Program-made: the position numbers and the translations under genes
NCBI GenBank assembly: GCA_030637135.1
Contig: DAOVVO010000013.1
Span: 1 to 16,863, forward strand
Direction of reading: 5' to 3'
Length of the DNA stretch: 16,863 bases
DNA from: Nitrospirota bacterium
GTDB taxonomy: Bacteria; Nitrospirota; Thermodesulfovibrionia; UBA6902; BMS3Bbin08
Notes under the pieces: model-generated
Database searches by the model: none
The model's input: the letters and a program-made list of their open reading frames with translations, nothing else
What the model was told of the DNA's origin: nothing
Part shown: positions 5,708 to 13,577 of the stretch, one piece after another
Layout: each line of letters starts with the position of its first letter
Position numbering within the stretch: position 1 is the first letter of the stretch

Positions 5708-7495
5708 ATGAATATAAATATTAAAAATAAAAAACTCAATAATTGGATAAAAGAAGTAGAGGATATGTGCCGGCCTGATGATGTTTATGTATGTAACGGG
5801 AGCACGGAAGAATACAACCTCATGATGGGAAAATTATTGGCAAGTGGCAGTGCCATTCCACTTAAAAAGCGGCCCAACAGCTATCTCTTCCGTTCCGATC
5901 CAAGTGATGTAGCCCGTATCGAGGATCGTACATATCTGAGTACGATTTCAAAGGATGAGGCAGGCCCTACGAACAACTGGATAGATCCGGTCCAACTTAA
6001 AGAGACCATGAAACGTCTTTACAGAGGTTGTATGAGAGGTCGTACCATGTATGTAATCCCTTTTTCTATGGGTCCTATCGGTTCTCCCATTTCCAAGATA
6101 GGTGTTGAAATTACCGACAGTCCGTATGTGGTTTGCAACATGCATATCATGACGCGTGTTGGTTCCCGTGTACTGGACCTCCTTTCAAATGATGGCGATT
6201 TTATCCCCTGCCTGCATTCAGTAGGAGCCCCATTACCTAAAGGGAAGAAGGACGTCCAATGGCCATGCGCTCCCATAGAGAAAAAATATATCCGCCTTTT
6301 CCCTGAAGAAAATTTGATCTGGTCATTTGGATCCGGATACGGCGGCAATGCCCTGCTCGGAAAGAAATGCCTGGCGCTGCGTATCGCTTCCGCAATAGCC
6401 AGGAGAGAAGGCTGGATGGCGGAACATATGCTCATCCTGCGCTTTATAAGTCCAGAGGGTAAACAGTACCACATAGCCGCAGCGTTTCCTTCTGCCTGTG
6501 GGAAAACCAATCTGGCTATGATGCGCCCCTCTCTTAAAGGCTGGAAATGTGAATGCATCGGTGATGACATAGCCTGGATGAAGATTGGTGCTGATGGGCG
6601 CCTCCATGCCATTAATCCGGAAAACGGTTTCTTCGGTGTAGCACCGGGGACGTCATACAGCACGAATCCTATGGCAATGGATACTCTCAAGGAAAATGTT
6701 ATCTTTACCAATTGCGCCCTCACAGACGATGGCGATGTATGGTGGGAGGGGATGACCGAAGAAGAACCGTCACACACCATTGACTGGAAAGGCAACGACT
6801 GGACACCCCAAAGCAAAAGGGGTGCAGCACATCCGAACGCACGCTTTACAGCACCTGCGTCTCAATGTCCTGTTATCTGTAGTGACTGGGAAAATCCAGC
6901 TGGAGTTCCTATTGACATATTCATATTTGGCGGTCGCCGAGGCAGCGCTGTACCTCTTGTCTATGAGGCTTTCTCGTGGGATCATGGTGTTTTCCTTGGT
7001 GCAACCGCAGCCTCTGAAACTACCTCTGCCAATATTGGTGCGGTTGGAAATCTGAGGCGGGATCCCTTTGCCATGAAGCCTTTCTGTGGGTACAATATGG
7101 GAGACTGTTTCCAGCACTGGTTTGATATGGGAGACAGACTGGGCAACAAGGCGCCAAGGATTTTTTATGTCAACTGGTTTCGAAAGAGTGAGGACGGCAA
7201 GTTTCTGTGGCCTGGATTCAGTGACAATAGCCGGGTGCTCAAGTGGATGTGTGACCGCGTTGACGGCAAGGTGGATGCTCAGAAATCACCTATTGGTTTT
7301 TTGCCAAAAGAAGGAGACCTCCATCTCGAAGGAGTAAACATGTCCCCTGAGGACATGAAGGAATTAATGAAAGTGAATCCTGAGGAGTGGAGGGCTGAAA
7401 TACCTGGTATCGAACAGCACTTTGCTCTGTTCGGCAATCGTCTGCCTGAAAGACTGAAAAAACAGCTGAAAGACTTTATATCTCGTCTTGGATAA
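5708..7495 (+). CDS. pckG: Phosphoenolpyruvate carboxykinase (GTP)
   Basis: Cytoplasmic enzyme interconverting oxaloacetate + GTP with PEP + CO2 + GDP, at the gluconeogenic/anaplerotic node. It is of the GTP class by length (595 aa) and motifs. The substrate-binding Arg is in V-A-R-I-E-D-R-T-Y (R70). The lysine is in Y-G-G-N-A-L-L-G-K-K (219-220), the Mn-binding His is in A-E-H-M-L (H240), and the P-loop is F-P-S-A-C-G-K-T-N (260-268) with the reactive Cys264. The metal Asp is in G-D-D-I-A-W-M (286-287), and nucleotide-site segments are F-I-F-G-G-R-R (405-411) and R-D-P-F-A-M-K-P-F. No key residue appears missing. The start at 5708 has only a weak upstream GGGA, which contrasts with the strong site of the micro-ORF before it. 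A 566-residue kinase-like gene follows 204 bases downstream on the same strand. A PPDK gene near the right edge works at the same node. Confidence 0.97.
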   Translation: MNINIKNKKLNNWIKEVEDMCRPDDVYVCNGSTEEYNLMMGKLLASGSAIPLKKRPNSYLFRSDPSDVARIEDRTYLSTISKDEAGPTNNWIDPVQLKETMKRLYRGCMRGRTMYVIPFSMGPIGSPISKIGVEITDSPYVVCNMHIMTRVGSRVLDLLSNDGDFIPCLHSVGAPLPKGKKDVQWPCAPIEKKYIRLFPEENLIWSFGSGYGGNALLGKKCLALRIASAIARREGWMAEHMLILRFISPEGKQYHIAAAFPSACGKTNLAMMRPSLKGWKCECIGDDIAWMKIGADGRLHAINPENGFFGVAPGTSYSTNPMAMDTLKENVIFTNCALTDDGDVWWEGMTEEEPSHTIDWKGNDWTPQSKRGAAHPNARFTAPASQCPVICSDWENPAGVPIDIFIFGGRRGSAVPLVYEAFSWDHGVFLGATAASETTSANIGAVGNLRRDPFAMKPFCGYNMGDCFQHWFDMGDRLGNKAPRIFYVNWFRKSEDGKFLWPGFSDNSRVLKWMCDRVDGKVDAQKSPIGFLPKEGDLHLEGVNMSPEDMKELMKVNPEEWRAEIPGIEQHFALFGNRLPERLKKQLKDFISRLG

Positions 7496-7699
7496 GGCTG
7501 TTCTCTTCTTGAGAAATATAGTTCCATAAAGCAAAACCTCGTTTCAAAGATTGGCTTCATATTCAGGATATTGACTTAACTCCAGCTCAAAAGGTACCGT
7601 TACAATATTAAGCCGGGGAACGTTACGATGCAATGTATAGTGAAGAAAAAATAAGAGAAAAAAGGATGAATACTTTTTCGATTACGGAGTTTTATAAAG

Positions 7700-9400
7700 A
7701 TGACTTCTAAGAAAACACTGGTAAATGTTCTGGGGATTGTGTATGTCCACACAAAAACCAGCGACGGCGGTGATCTCTATCTGACACGGTTTGCTGAATC
7801 TTATGAGAAACACCTTGCCATAGAAAACTGGCATGAGAAGCAATGGTTCAATGAGCATAAAATAAAACTTGAAGGCACGAGTGCTGTTTACAGAATTCCG
7901 ACAAAAGAAGTTGAAGGCAAAAGCATAGATCTGGTTGTCAAGAACTCACGCGTTGGAGAAGACGTTCCCATAGATACCCATACCCTTCAGGAATTTTGTG
8001 ACGCTGAGTTTAACAGCCCCTGGGAAGAGTTTGCTTTAAACGAGGAGTTGCGGGAAGGCCTTTATGGTCCGAGAGAGATGCATGTTCATATCCAGCGTCC
8101 TATGGCAATTTATATACCACCGGAGAAGATGCAGTTATGGCAAAGCGGTAGATCACGGTCAAAAATCAACCGCATAAGGGCCAAACACCCGGGTATTGAT
8201 CTTGACATCCTGAAACAGTACAAGCTCATTTATAGATGGATAAATGGGAAAAGCCTTATAGAAGTTTTTAGACAAATTAATGGCAATAATGCTGAACTTG
8301 AACGTCATGCAAAAGCGATTAATGATAAGGTATTTGAGGACCTGAAAAAAAAGGGATTCTTTGTGGCTGACATGAAGCCCGAGCATATTATCATCAGCAC
8401 GACTGATATTGAACATCTTGAGAAGATTGGCAGGATACATATGAATGACGGTCCCGAAAAACAGGCAGCTCAAATCTACCATTTGATAAACAACGGTAAC
8501 TATTCAGTCGTTGATTATGAACTTCTTCTGCGCACGCCCGAATATGAAGATGAAGTCAAGTACTCCAGAAGACATTCCTATCTCGATGATCAACGTGACC
8601 GTTTTAAGCCAACCCCGTTGCCCGACTATTTGTCTTATATGGAGATTTTTGGTGTGCCATATATTTATGGACATGCAGAAAGTACAGGAGGCCATTTGTG
8701 GGTAGTAGGCAGGAATGCCCGCCTGTTCGATTATTTTCTTCCCGAAAGGTGGAGGAAGACCCCCTCCCTCCAATTGTCCGATACAAAAGAAGTTTTTTAT
8801 ACGATTACCAAGGATAATATTCACCTTATCTGGAAAACTTCCCGAATAGGCGAAATGCCTTCTGGTGAAGATGAGGAATATAATACCCGGATTAAGCGAT
8901 TCGGCTTAAACAGTCCATTCGAGGAATTTGCAATCGCTCATTCACTGAAAGTACTTGGAATCCCTACTGTCTATATGAGGGCGATATATATGACAGGTAC
9001 TACAAAAATAGAAACATCAAATGATTATAGGAAATATAAAACGCATCAGAATATTCTTGACCCTGAAGGCAACTCAATTCTTCAGGAGAGTCATAACTAT
9101 ATCACGATTCGCGGTTATTACAACGGCCCCGACTCCTGGGTTGCTGAACATGAGAGCGGACTCTTTACCCCGATAGACCTGTTGAAAGCTTCTTCGAGAG
9201 GTATTCTTGATGAATTACAATGTCAATGGCTTCTGGAAAAGGTAAAAGAAAAGCTTAAGAATGCCGGGTACGACGGATTATTACTCAGATACAACGACCT
9301 CTTATTGGCCATGGGAAATGACGGGAAGTTTATGCAGGACAAGAACGGTGAACCGGAAGTCATTATCTGTAATTTCGAATTTATATGGAAGATTTCCTAG
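7700..9400 (+). CDS. Tandem kinase-like protein, second domain catalytically dead (novel)
   Basis: 566 residues, no name I recognise. The protein is an internal duplication, unit 1 ~10-285 and unit 2 ~316-566. Shared blocks are G-x-x-Y-[VI]-x4-[ST]-x-G-G-x-L (12-26, 318-333), a Lys strand [LV]-V-K-N-S-R-V-G (79-86) versus I-W-K-T-S-R-I-G (377-384), and N-S-P-[WF]-E-E-F-A (105-112, 404-411). Unit 1 also has V-A-D-M-K-P-E-H-I-I-I (222-232) and V-V-D-Y-E-L (270-275). These fit a protein-kinase-like fold: Lys81 for the ATP-binding strand, Glu109/110 for helix C, Asp224 for the catalytic loop (with His229 where Asn is usual) and Asp272 for the metal-binding loop. In unit 2 the corresponding residues are Lys379, Glu408/409, Leu528 and Asn558, so it looks like a pseudokinase. 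No signal peptide or membrane segment is seen, so it is probably cytoplasmic. It follows pckG on the same strand with no clear terminator between. Substrate and role are unknown; the kinase reading is inference from spacing and motifs. Confidence 0.55.
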   Translation: MTSKKTLVNVLGIVYVHTKTSDGGDLYLTRFAESYEKHLAIENWHEKQWFNEHKIKLEGTSAVYRIPTKEVEGKSIDLVVKNSRVGEDVPIDTHTLQEFCDAEFNSPWEEFALNEELREGLYGPREMHVHIQRPMAIYIPPEKMQLWQSGRSRSKINRIRAKHPGIDLDILKQYKLIYRWINGKSLIEVFRQINGNNAELERHAKAINDKVFEDLKKKGFFVADMKPEHIIISTTDIEHLEKIGRIHMNDGPEKQAAQIYHLINNGNYSVVDYELLLRTPEYEDEVKYSRRHSYLDDQRDRFKPTPLPDYLSYMEIFGVPYIYGHAESTGGHLWVVGRNARLFDYFLPERWRKTPSLQLSDTKEVFYTITKDNIHLIWKTSRIGEMPSGEDEEYNTRIKRFGLNSPFEEFAIAHSLKVLGIPTVYMRAIYMTGTTKIETSNDYRKYKTHQNILDPEGNSILQESHNYITIRGYYNGPDSWVAEHESGLFTPIDLLKASSRGILDELQCQWLLEKVKEKLKNAGYDGLLLRYNDLLLAMGNDGKFMQDKNGEPEVIICNFEFIWKIS

Positions 9401-9502
9401 AAATTTTAAAGTTCAAACCGTTTAAGCTATTCAGGCTATTCAAACCGGCAACTCCTTAATTTGAAAATGCAAATTTAGCACTTATTATTTCCCGTTAGAT
9501 TA

Positions 9503-9531
9503 TTTCATTTAAAGCTCTATTATGATAGAAT
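9503..9531 (+). promoter_or_regulatory. Candidate extended -10 promoter upstream of the site-2 protease gene
   Basis: TAGAAT (9526-9531) is preceded by TGA, and a poor -35, TTTCAT (9503-9508), lies 17 bases upstream. The sequence around the -10, TATTATGATAGAAT, is almost identical to the pckG promoter (TATTATGATAAAAT). It would start transcription near 9538, about 135 bases before the gene at 9675. I see no gene in the 274-base gap 9401-9674. Confidence 0.4.
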
Positions 9532-9674
9532 AAAACGCTTTTAGGGCACATCCGTTTATGAAGGGCTGTTGTTGCGTTATGCACGGTAATTGATCGTAAA
9601 CTGAATCCACTCTAACAGCAGGCTCATAGAACATTAAGGCTCAAAAACCGAAGCATGAAAGGTTACAGGAAAAA

Positions 9675-10325
9675 TTGGATATTCAAAGAATAGTTGTATC
9701 AGTTTTACCCATTCTTATTGCCATTACATTTCATGAGGTGTCTCATGGTTTTGTTGCACATAAACTTGGCGACCCTACAGCAAAGCTTACAGGAAGGCTT
9801 ACACTCAATCCCCTTGCGCATATTGACCTTGTGGGAACTGTCATTATGCCTTTTATGCTGCTTCTCTTGGGATTACCCGTTTTTGGATATGCAAAACCTG
9901 TTCCTATTAACCCCATGAATTTTAGGGATCCCAAACGAGACATGGCGATTTCAGCAGCAGCTGGACCAGTTACAAACATTCTCCTTGCAATCGTGAGCTT
10001 GTTAATTCTCAAGTTTTTTGTTTTACCTGTGAGTATCTTCCTTCCAAAAGGGATAGGAACTGTTTTTGTGGAGCCCTTGACATTGATGTTTGTAGTCAGC
10101 ATTCAAATAAACGTTTTCCTCGCAGCGTTTAACTTGATACCTATTCCTCCTCTTGATGGTGGCAGGGTTCTGGTTGGTCTCTTGCCCCATGAGTATGCTG
10201 TTTCGTACAGCAAGATTGAACCATATGGATTTTTAATCGTAATTGTACTTATCGCTACAGGAATCGCAGGTTATTTTGTTATCCCCCTCGCTAATCTTTT
10301 CTTGGCAATAGTGAAATTGTTTTGA
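9675..10325 (+). CDS. Site-2 protease family (M50) membrane metalloprotease, short form
   Basis: Intramembrane zinc metalloprotease in the inner membrane. The zinc-binding H-E-x-x-H is H-E-V-S-H (20-24) in the first hydrophobic helix. The second motif N-L-I-P-I-P-P-L-D-G-G-R-V-L (153-166) supplies the third ligand, Asp161. There are about five to six hydrophobic segments. At 216 residues it is the small Rip-like/'YwhC' type without a PDZ domain, unlike the long RseP form. Substrate is unknown. The start is TTG at 9675, preceded by AGGA at 9667-9670, and no in-frame ATG lies upstream. trpS follows 269 bases later. Confidence 0.9.
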   Translation: MDIQRIVVSVLPILIAITFHEVSHGFVAHKLGDPTAKLTGRLTLNPLAHIDLVGTVIMPFMLLLLGLPVFGYAKPVPINPMNFRDPKRDMAISAAAGPVTNILLAIVSLLILKFFVLPVSIFLPKGIGTVFVEPLTLMFVVSIQINVFLAAFNLIPIPPLDGGRVLVGLLPHEYAVSYSKIEPYGFLIVIVLIATGIAGYFVIPLANLFLAIVKLF

Positions 10326-10594
10326 AAGAAGACCTTCAGAAAATAGTCCGGGAGAATGAATTTAAGAAAAACTGAAACACAAAACACATGAGAAAATCTA
10401 AATTCGGAAGCCTGAATCCTAAGCCATATCAAATTCCATTTTTTTAATTTTTCCAACAGCTTAGAATTTTGATCATTAAGGTTTGTTTGAATTCTATGCT
10501 CAAGGTCTCCAATTGCATGAGAGGACGCTGCTTCAGTGGTTACTGTTATTGCAGAAAAAATATTGAAAAAAATTCTCAGATAAGGAGGTAACAA

Positions 10595-11593
10595 TTGATT
10601 AAAAAAAGGGTGCTCAGCGGGATGCAGCCAAGCGGAAAACTGCACATCGGTAATCTTGTTGGTGCTTTACAGAATTGGGTAACACTCCAGGAAAAATATG
10701 AATGTTACTATTTTGTCGCTGACTGGCATGCCTTAACCTCTCAATACGCTGACACATTACAGATAAAGGAATACACTCTGGATGTTCTTGTTAATTGGTT
10801 AGCTGCAGGAATAGACCCTGATAAGGCAGTTGTTTTTATACAGTCTCATGTCCCGGAACATGCTGAACTGCACCTTTTATTGTCAATGATAACTCCCCTG
10901 GGCTGGCTTGAAAGAGTGCCATCGTATAAAGAGAAACAAGAAGAATTAAAAGATGTGGATCTCCATACGTATGGGTTCCTTGGGTATCCGTTGCTTCAAT
11001 CTGCTGACATATTGATATATAAAGCACATTATGTACCGGTTGGCATTGACCAAATGCCGCATCTTGAAATAACAAGGGAAATCAGCAGGAGATTCAATTA
11101 TTTATATGGCACTGTGTTCCCTGAACCTGAAGGTTTGTTAACAGAATTTCCCAAGGTAACGGGAGTTGACGGCAGGAAGATGAGCAAGACGTATAATAAC
11201 TGTATTTATCTTTCTGATTCACCTGATGAGGTTGAAAAAAAAATAAAAACTATGATGACTGATCCTCAAAGAATCAAGCGTACCGACTCTGGTAACCCGG
11301 AGCTCTCCCCTGTTTTTCATCTCCATAAAATTTTTTCTACTAAAGAGGAGCAGGCAGAGGTTGCAGAGGGTTGCCGAACAGCAGGTATTGGGTGCATTGA
11401 TTGCAAAAAGATTTTAATAAAAAATTTGTTTAACGTGTTGGAGCCTCTATGGGAAAAACGTAATAGTTACTTAAAACAAACTAACCTGATTGAAGATATA
11501 ATCCAAACAGGGACCAAAAAAGCAAAAATGGTTGCCTCTCAAACAATGAAAGATGTTTCAAATAAAATTGGACTCTGGAAGAAAAAAGGTTAA
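10595..11593 (+). CDS. trpS: Tryptophanyl-tRNA synthetase
   Basis: Class I aminoacyl-tRNA synthetase that charges tRNA-Trp in the cytoplasm. The HIGH-type motif is P-S-G-K-L-H-I-G-N (12-20), the KMSKS-type motif is G-R-K-M-S-K-T (193-199), and the typical V-G-I-D-Q-M-P-H-L-E-I-T-R-E-I is at 149-163. Length, 332 aa, is normal. The TTG start at 10595 is set by a strong AAGGAGG (10583-10589) six bases upstream; no ATG is available there. No T-box-like leader is seen in the 269-base gap before it. Confidence 0.97.
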   Translation: MIKKRVLSGMQPSGKLHIGNLVGALQNWVTLQEKYECYYFVADWHALTSQYADTLQIKEYTLDVLVNWLAAGIDPDKAVVFIQSHVPEHAELHLLLSMITPLGWLERVPSYKEKQEELKDVDLHTYGFLGYPLLQSADILIYKAHYVPVGIDQMPHLEITREISRRFNYLYGTVFPEPEGLLTEFPKVTGVDGRKMSKTYNNCIYLSDSPDEVEKKIKTMMTDPQRIKRTDSGNPELSPVFHLHKIFSTKEEQAEVAEGCRTAGIGCIDCKKILIKNLFNVLEPLWEKRNSYLKQTNLIEDIIQTGTKKAKMVASQTMKDVSNKIGLWKKKG

Positions 11594-11609
11594 AAATCCT
11601 TTAATTTCA

Positions 11610-11635
11610 ACACTTTTTTTAATAAGTGTCATTTT
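11610..11635 (+). terminator. Weak stem-loop downstream of trpS
   Basis: ACACTT (11610-11615) pairs with AAGTGT (11624-11629), followed by CATTTT. The stem is short and AT-rich, so termination here is only possible. Confidence 0.25.
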
Positions 11636-11813
11636 AATTGACATTTTATATTAGAAATGTTATTATTATTTACAATTTTAGGGTTTCCTAATCGAAGAAA
11701 AAATAAAACCATATAATTTTTTTATAGACAAGGACTTGCGGAGTTGATATACTTATTCTACTTTTTCTTGAATATCTGCAAGATAATCTACCAGGATAAT
11801 GAAGGAGAACTAG

Positions 11814-11984
11814 GTGTTAAATTCTAACTATATCTGTCAGGAATGTAAAAAACCCTTTACCCATTCCAGTACTAAAAGGGATTTTGAAGATGCTTCTTAT
11901 ATGTGTCCTCACTGTGGAAGTAATAGAGTGGAAAAGGGAGGATTATTAGAATTCTTTAAACGTATATGCAGCGGCGGCGGCTGA
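11814..11984 (+). CDS. Small FmdB-type zinc ribbon protein
   Basis: 56 residues. The start is GTG at 11814, six bases after AAGGAGA (11802-11808). Two C-x-x-C pairs (C-Q-E-C near residue 9 and C-P-H-C near 32) form a single zinc ribbon, as in the FmdB/'CxxC-CxxC-SSSS' group of putative regulatory proteins. The C-terminus, C-S-G-G-G, is short and glycine-rich, as is common in that group. Role is unknown. It is probably transcribed alone: a 220-base gap precedes it and a strong terminator follows 36 bases after the stop. Confidence 0.8.
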   Translation: MLNSNYICQECKKPFTHSSTKRDFEDASYMCPHCGSNRVEKGGLLEFFKRICSGGG

Positions 11985-11997
11985 GCCCCTTAAAATC

Positions 11998-12017
11998 GTC
12001 AGGCAGGTTCGCCTGAC
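11998..12017. other. GTCAGGC stem-loop
   Basis: GTCAGGC (11998-12004) pairs with GCCTGAC (12011-12017) around a 6-base loop, between the zinc ribbon gene and its terminator. GTCAGGCAGG recurs at about 12104 and GTCAGGCAAG at about 12291, so this may be part of a small dispersed repeat. Confidence 0.4.
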
Positions 12018-12019
12018 TT

Positions 12020-12051
12020 AATGGCGGGGTACAGTACCCGCCATTTTTTTT
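12020..12051 (+). terminator. Rho-independent terminator of the zinc ribbon gene
   Basis: AATGGCGGG pairs with CCCGCCATT (12037-12045) with one bulged G on the left arm. A run of eight T follows, overlapping the end of the stem (12044-12051). This is a strong GC-rich stem with a clean T tract. Confidence 0.85.
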
Positions 12052-12086
12052 GGTTCACCCCGTTAGAAACCCCCACTGCCTGTCTG

Positions 12087-12270
12087 CTCTATGAGTCGTT
12101 GTCCGTCAGGCAGGCTTGCAGGGGGATACATATACAATTCTTTTTGAGAGGACACGGGGTTGAATGCTTCGTGTGAGCATTACCGCCTGACTGCCAGCCT
12201 AAGGCAGGCAGGCCATGCCTACTCTATGAGTCGTAGACCGGCACATGTCTGCTCTATGAGTCGTAGACCG
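12087..12270. repeat. Cluster of three CTCTATGAGTCGTAGA repeats (copies 2-4)
   Basis: Copies begin at 12087 (ending GTTG), 12222 and 12252. Copies 2 and 4 share the longer frame TCTGCTCTATGAGTCGT, and copies 3 and 4 share the tail GTAGACCG. Between them are GCAGGCAGG-type short inverted stretches. Together with the terminator and a 7-bp stem (TTAGAAG 12302-12308/CTTCTAA 12318-12324), this fills the gene-free stretch 11985-12340. Confidence 0.65.
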
Positions 12271-12340
12271 ATAGGTAGAGGCGCCCAGGCGTCAGGCAAG
12301 TTTAGAAGGGCGAAGGTCTTCTAAGGGGGTTTACTGTGAA

Positions 12341-12814
12341 ATGAAGACAAGAAGGAATGAGAAAGAATCGCTGAAAGAAGCAGAAGAAAAATATAGACGG
12401 GGACGAAAGGCAGTTAAAAGAGGCAAGACACTTGAGGCACTCTCATTTTTTGAAAAGGCGTTACACATTGAACCTGAAAATCCCAAGTTCCAATCTTCCG
12501 TGGGACTCTGCATTGCATATGAAAGAGGAAAGATAAAGGAGGCAATATCTCTCTGTGAGAAGGCAATACAGACAGATCCTCAGATCGTTGAAAACTATTA
12601 TAATCTCGGGAAGGTTTATATAAAGGCTAAACTTAAAATAAAAGCAATAGAGGCATACCGCAAAGGGCTTGCAATTGATAATAAAAATCCTGAGATAATA
12701 GAAGAACTTCAATCATTAGGCATTCGAAAGAAACCGGTTATCCCTTCGCTCCCGAGAAAAATTTTTTTAAATAAGTATCTTGGTCTTATTTTGAGCAGAC
12801 TCGGTCTCAGATAA
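12341..12814 (+). CDS. Tetratricopeptide repeat protein
   Basis: 157 residues. About three TPR units run from ~residue 15 to 125, visible as A-L-S-F-F-E-K-A-L-H-I-E-P-E-N-P, A-I-S-L-C-E-K-A-I-Q-T-D-P and A-I-E-A-Y-R-K-G-L-A-I-D-N-K-N-P. These form a helical protein-binding scaffold. The N-terminus is highly charged and there is no signal peptide, so it is probably cytoplasmic. The tail (K-P-V-I-P-S-L-P-R ... N-K-Y-L-G-L-I-L-S-R-L-G-L-R) looks like a separate conserved motif. AAGGGGG lies 11 bases before the ATG, rather far. The partner is unknown. The gene at 12824 starts 9 bases after its stop, so the two are likely co-transcribed. Confidence 0.85.
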   Translation: MKTRRNEKESLKEAEEKYRRGRKAVKRGKTLEALSFFEKALHIEPENPKFQSSVGLCIAYERGKIKEAISLCEKAIQTDPQIVENYYNLGKVYIKAKLKIKAIEAYRKGLAIDNKNPEIIEELQSLGIRKKPVIPSLPRKIFLNKYLGLILSRLGLR

Positions 12815-12823
12815 CTTTCTTTC

Positions 12824-13414
12824 ATGAAATATATAAAAAAACTCTATGATTGGATACTGCATTGGGCAGAAACACCATATGCTGTACCAGCACTGTTTTT
12901 ACTTGCTTTTACCGAATCATCATTTTTCCCTGTTCCCCCTGACGTACTTCTTATAACGTTATCCTTATCTGTTCCTAAAAAAGCTTTTCGATATGCTGTT
13001 GTTTGTACCTTTGGCTCCATAGTAGGCGGAATGGTTGGTTATCTCATAGGGTATCATCTTATGGACTTGATAGGGGTGCCTATTCTGAATTTCTATGGCG
13101 TAACAGAAAAGTATGAATATATCCAGTCTCTGTACATGAGATATGATGCGTGGGCAGTGGGAATTGCAGGTTTTACCCCTATCCCTTATAAGGTATTTAC
13201 CATTGCCGCAGGTGCTTTTAAAATAGATTTTATTGTTTTTGTTCTGGCTTCAATTGCGGGAAGGGCAGGGAGATTTTTTCTTGTGTCAGGATTTATCTAT
13301 TTTTTTGGACCTTCAATAAAAAATTTTATAGACAAATATTTCAATCTTTTGACATTTTTATTCTTTGGACTTTTAATTCTTGGTTTTCTGCTCATCAGGT
13401 ATGTATTTCAATAA
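12824..13414 (+). CDS. VTT/DedA-type inner membrane protein (YqaA-like)
   Basis: 196 residues with four to five hydrophobic helices. The VTT (SNARE-associated/DedA) domain covers ~20-160. Typical blocks are F-L-L-A-F-T-E-S-S-F-F-P-V-P-P-D-V-L (25-42), G-S-I-V-G-G-M-V-G-Y-L-I-G-Y and G-F-T-P-I-P-Y-K-V-F-T-I-A-A-G-A-F. The last of these has the short YqaA-like form of the family's reentrant-loop motif. DedA-superfamily proteins are inner-membrane lipid transporters or scramblases (for example of undecaprenyl phosphate) in several bacteria; the substrate here cannot be told. Tightly spaced after the TPR gene. No strong ribosome binding site is seen. Confidence 0.88.
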   Translation: MKYIKKLYDWILHWAETPYAVPALFLLAFTESSFFPVPPDVLLITLSLSVPKKAFRYAVVCTFGSIVGGMVGYLIGYHLMDLIGVPILNFYGVTEKYEYIQSLYMRYDAWAVGIAGFTPIPYKVFTIAAGAFKIDFIVFVLASIAGRAGRFFLVSGFIYFFGPSIKNFIDKYFNLLTFLFFGLLILGFLLIRYVFQ

Positions 13415-13450
13415 AAAACGTTCCTGTGCTCGCCTTTCATTCCTAATAAC

Positions 13451-13564
13451 GGTAAACGGTAAATAGTGAACGGTGATTAGTAAAAAGTAGGCAGAAGCGG
13501 GAAGGGCGGGAAAGGGAAAGAAAGTAAACAGTAAGCAGTGATCGATGAACGGTAAACAGTAAAC
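13451..13564. repeat. Two blocks of degenerate 7-bp tandem repeats (consensus RGTRAAC)
   Basis: Bases 13451-13492 read as six consecutive heptamers (GGTAAAC, GGTAAAT, AGTGAAC, GGTGATT, AGTAAAA, AGTAGGC). Bases 13523-13564 read as another six (AGTAAAC, AGTAAGC, AGTGATC, GATGAAC, GGTAAAC, AGTAAAC). The 30 bases between are purine-rich. The array sits between the convergent 3' ends of the VTT protein and the cytochrome gene. Confidence 0.75.
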
Positions 13565-13577
13565 AAAAAAATATGAA

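Noticed and set aside
6019..6816. 265-codon minus-strand ORF inside pckG
   Set aside because: It is antisense to well-conserved PEPCK motifs, has no recognisable domain, and is a coding shadow.
10326..10594. T-box or other riboswitch upstream of trpS
   Set aside because: I could not find the conserved T-box bulge sequence or a terminator/antiterminator pair.
10271..10645. 124-codon minus-strand ORF between the site-2 protease and trpS
   Set aside because: It overlaps the ends of both real genes and the strong trpS ribosome site, and its composition shows no domain.
13451..13564. CRISPR array reading of the heptamer blocks
   Set aside because: The units are 7 bases, contiguous and without unique spacers, and no cas gene is present.
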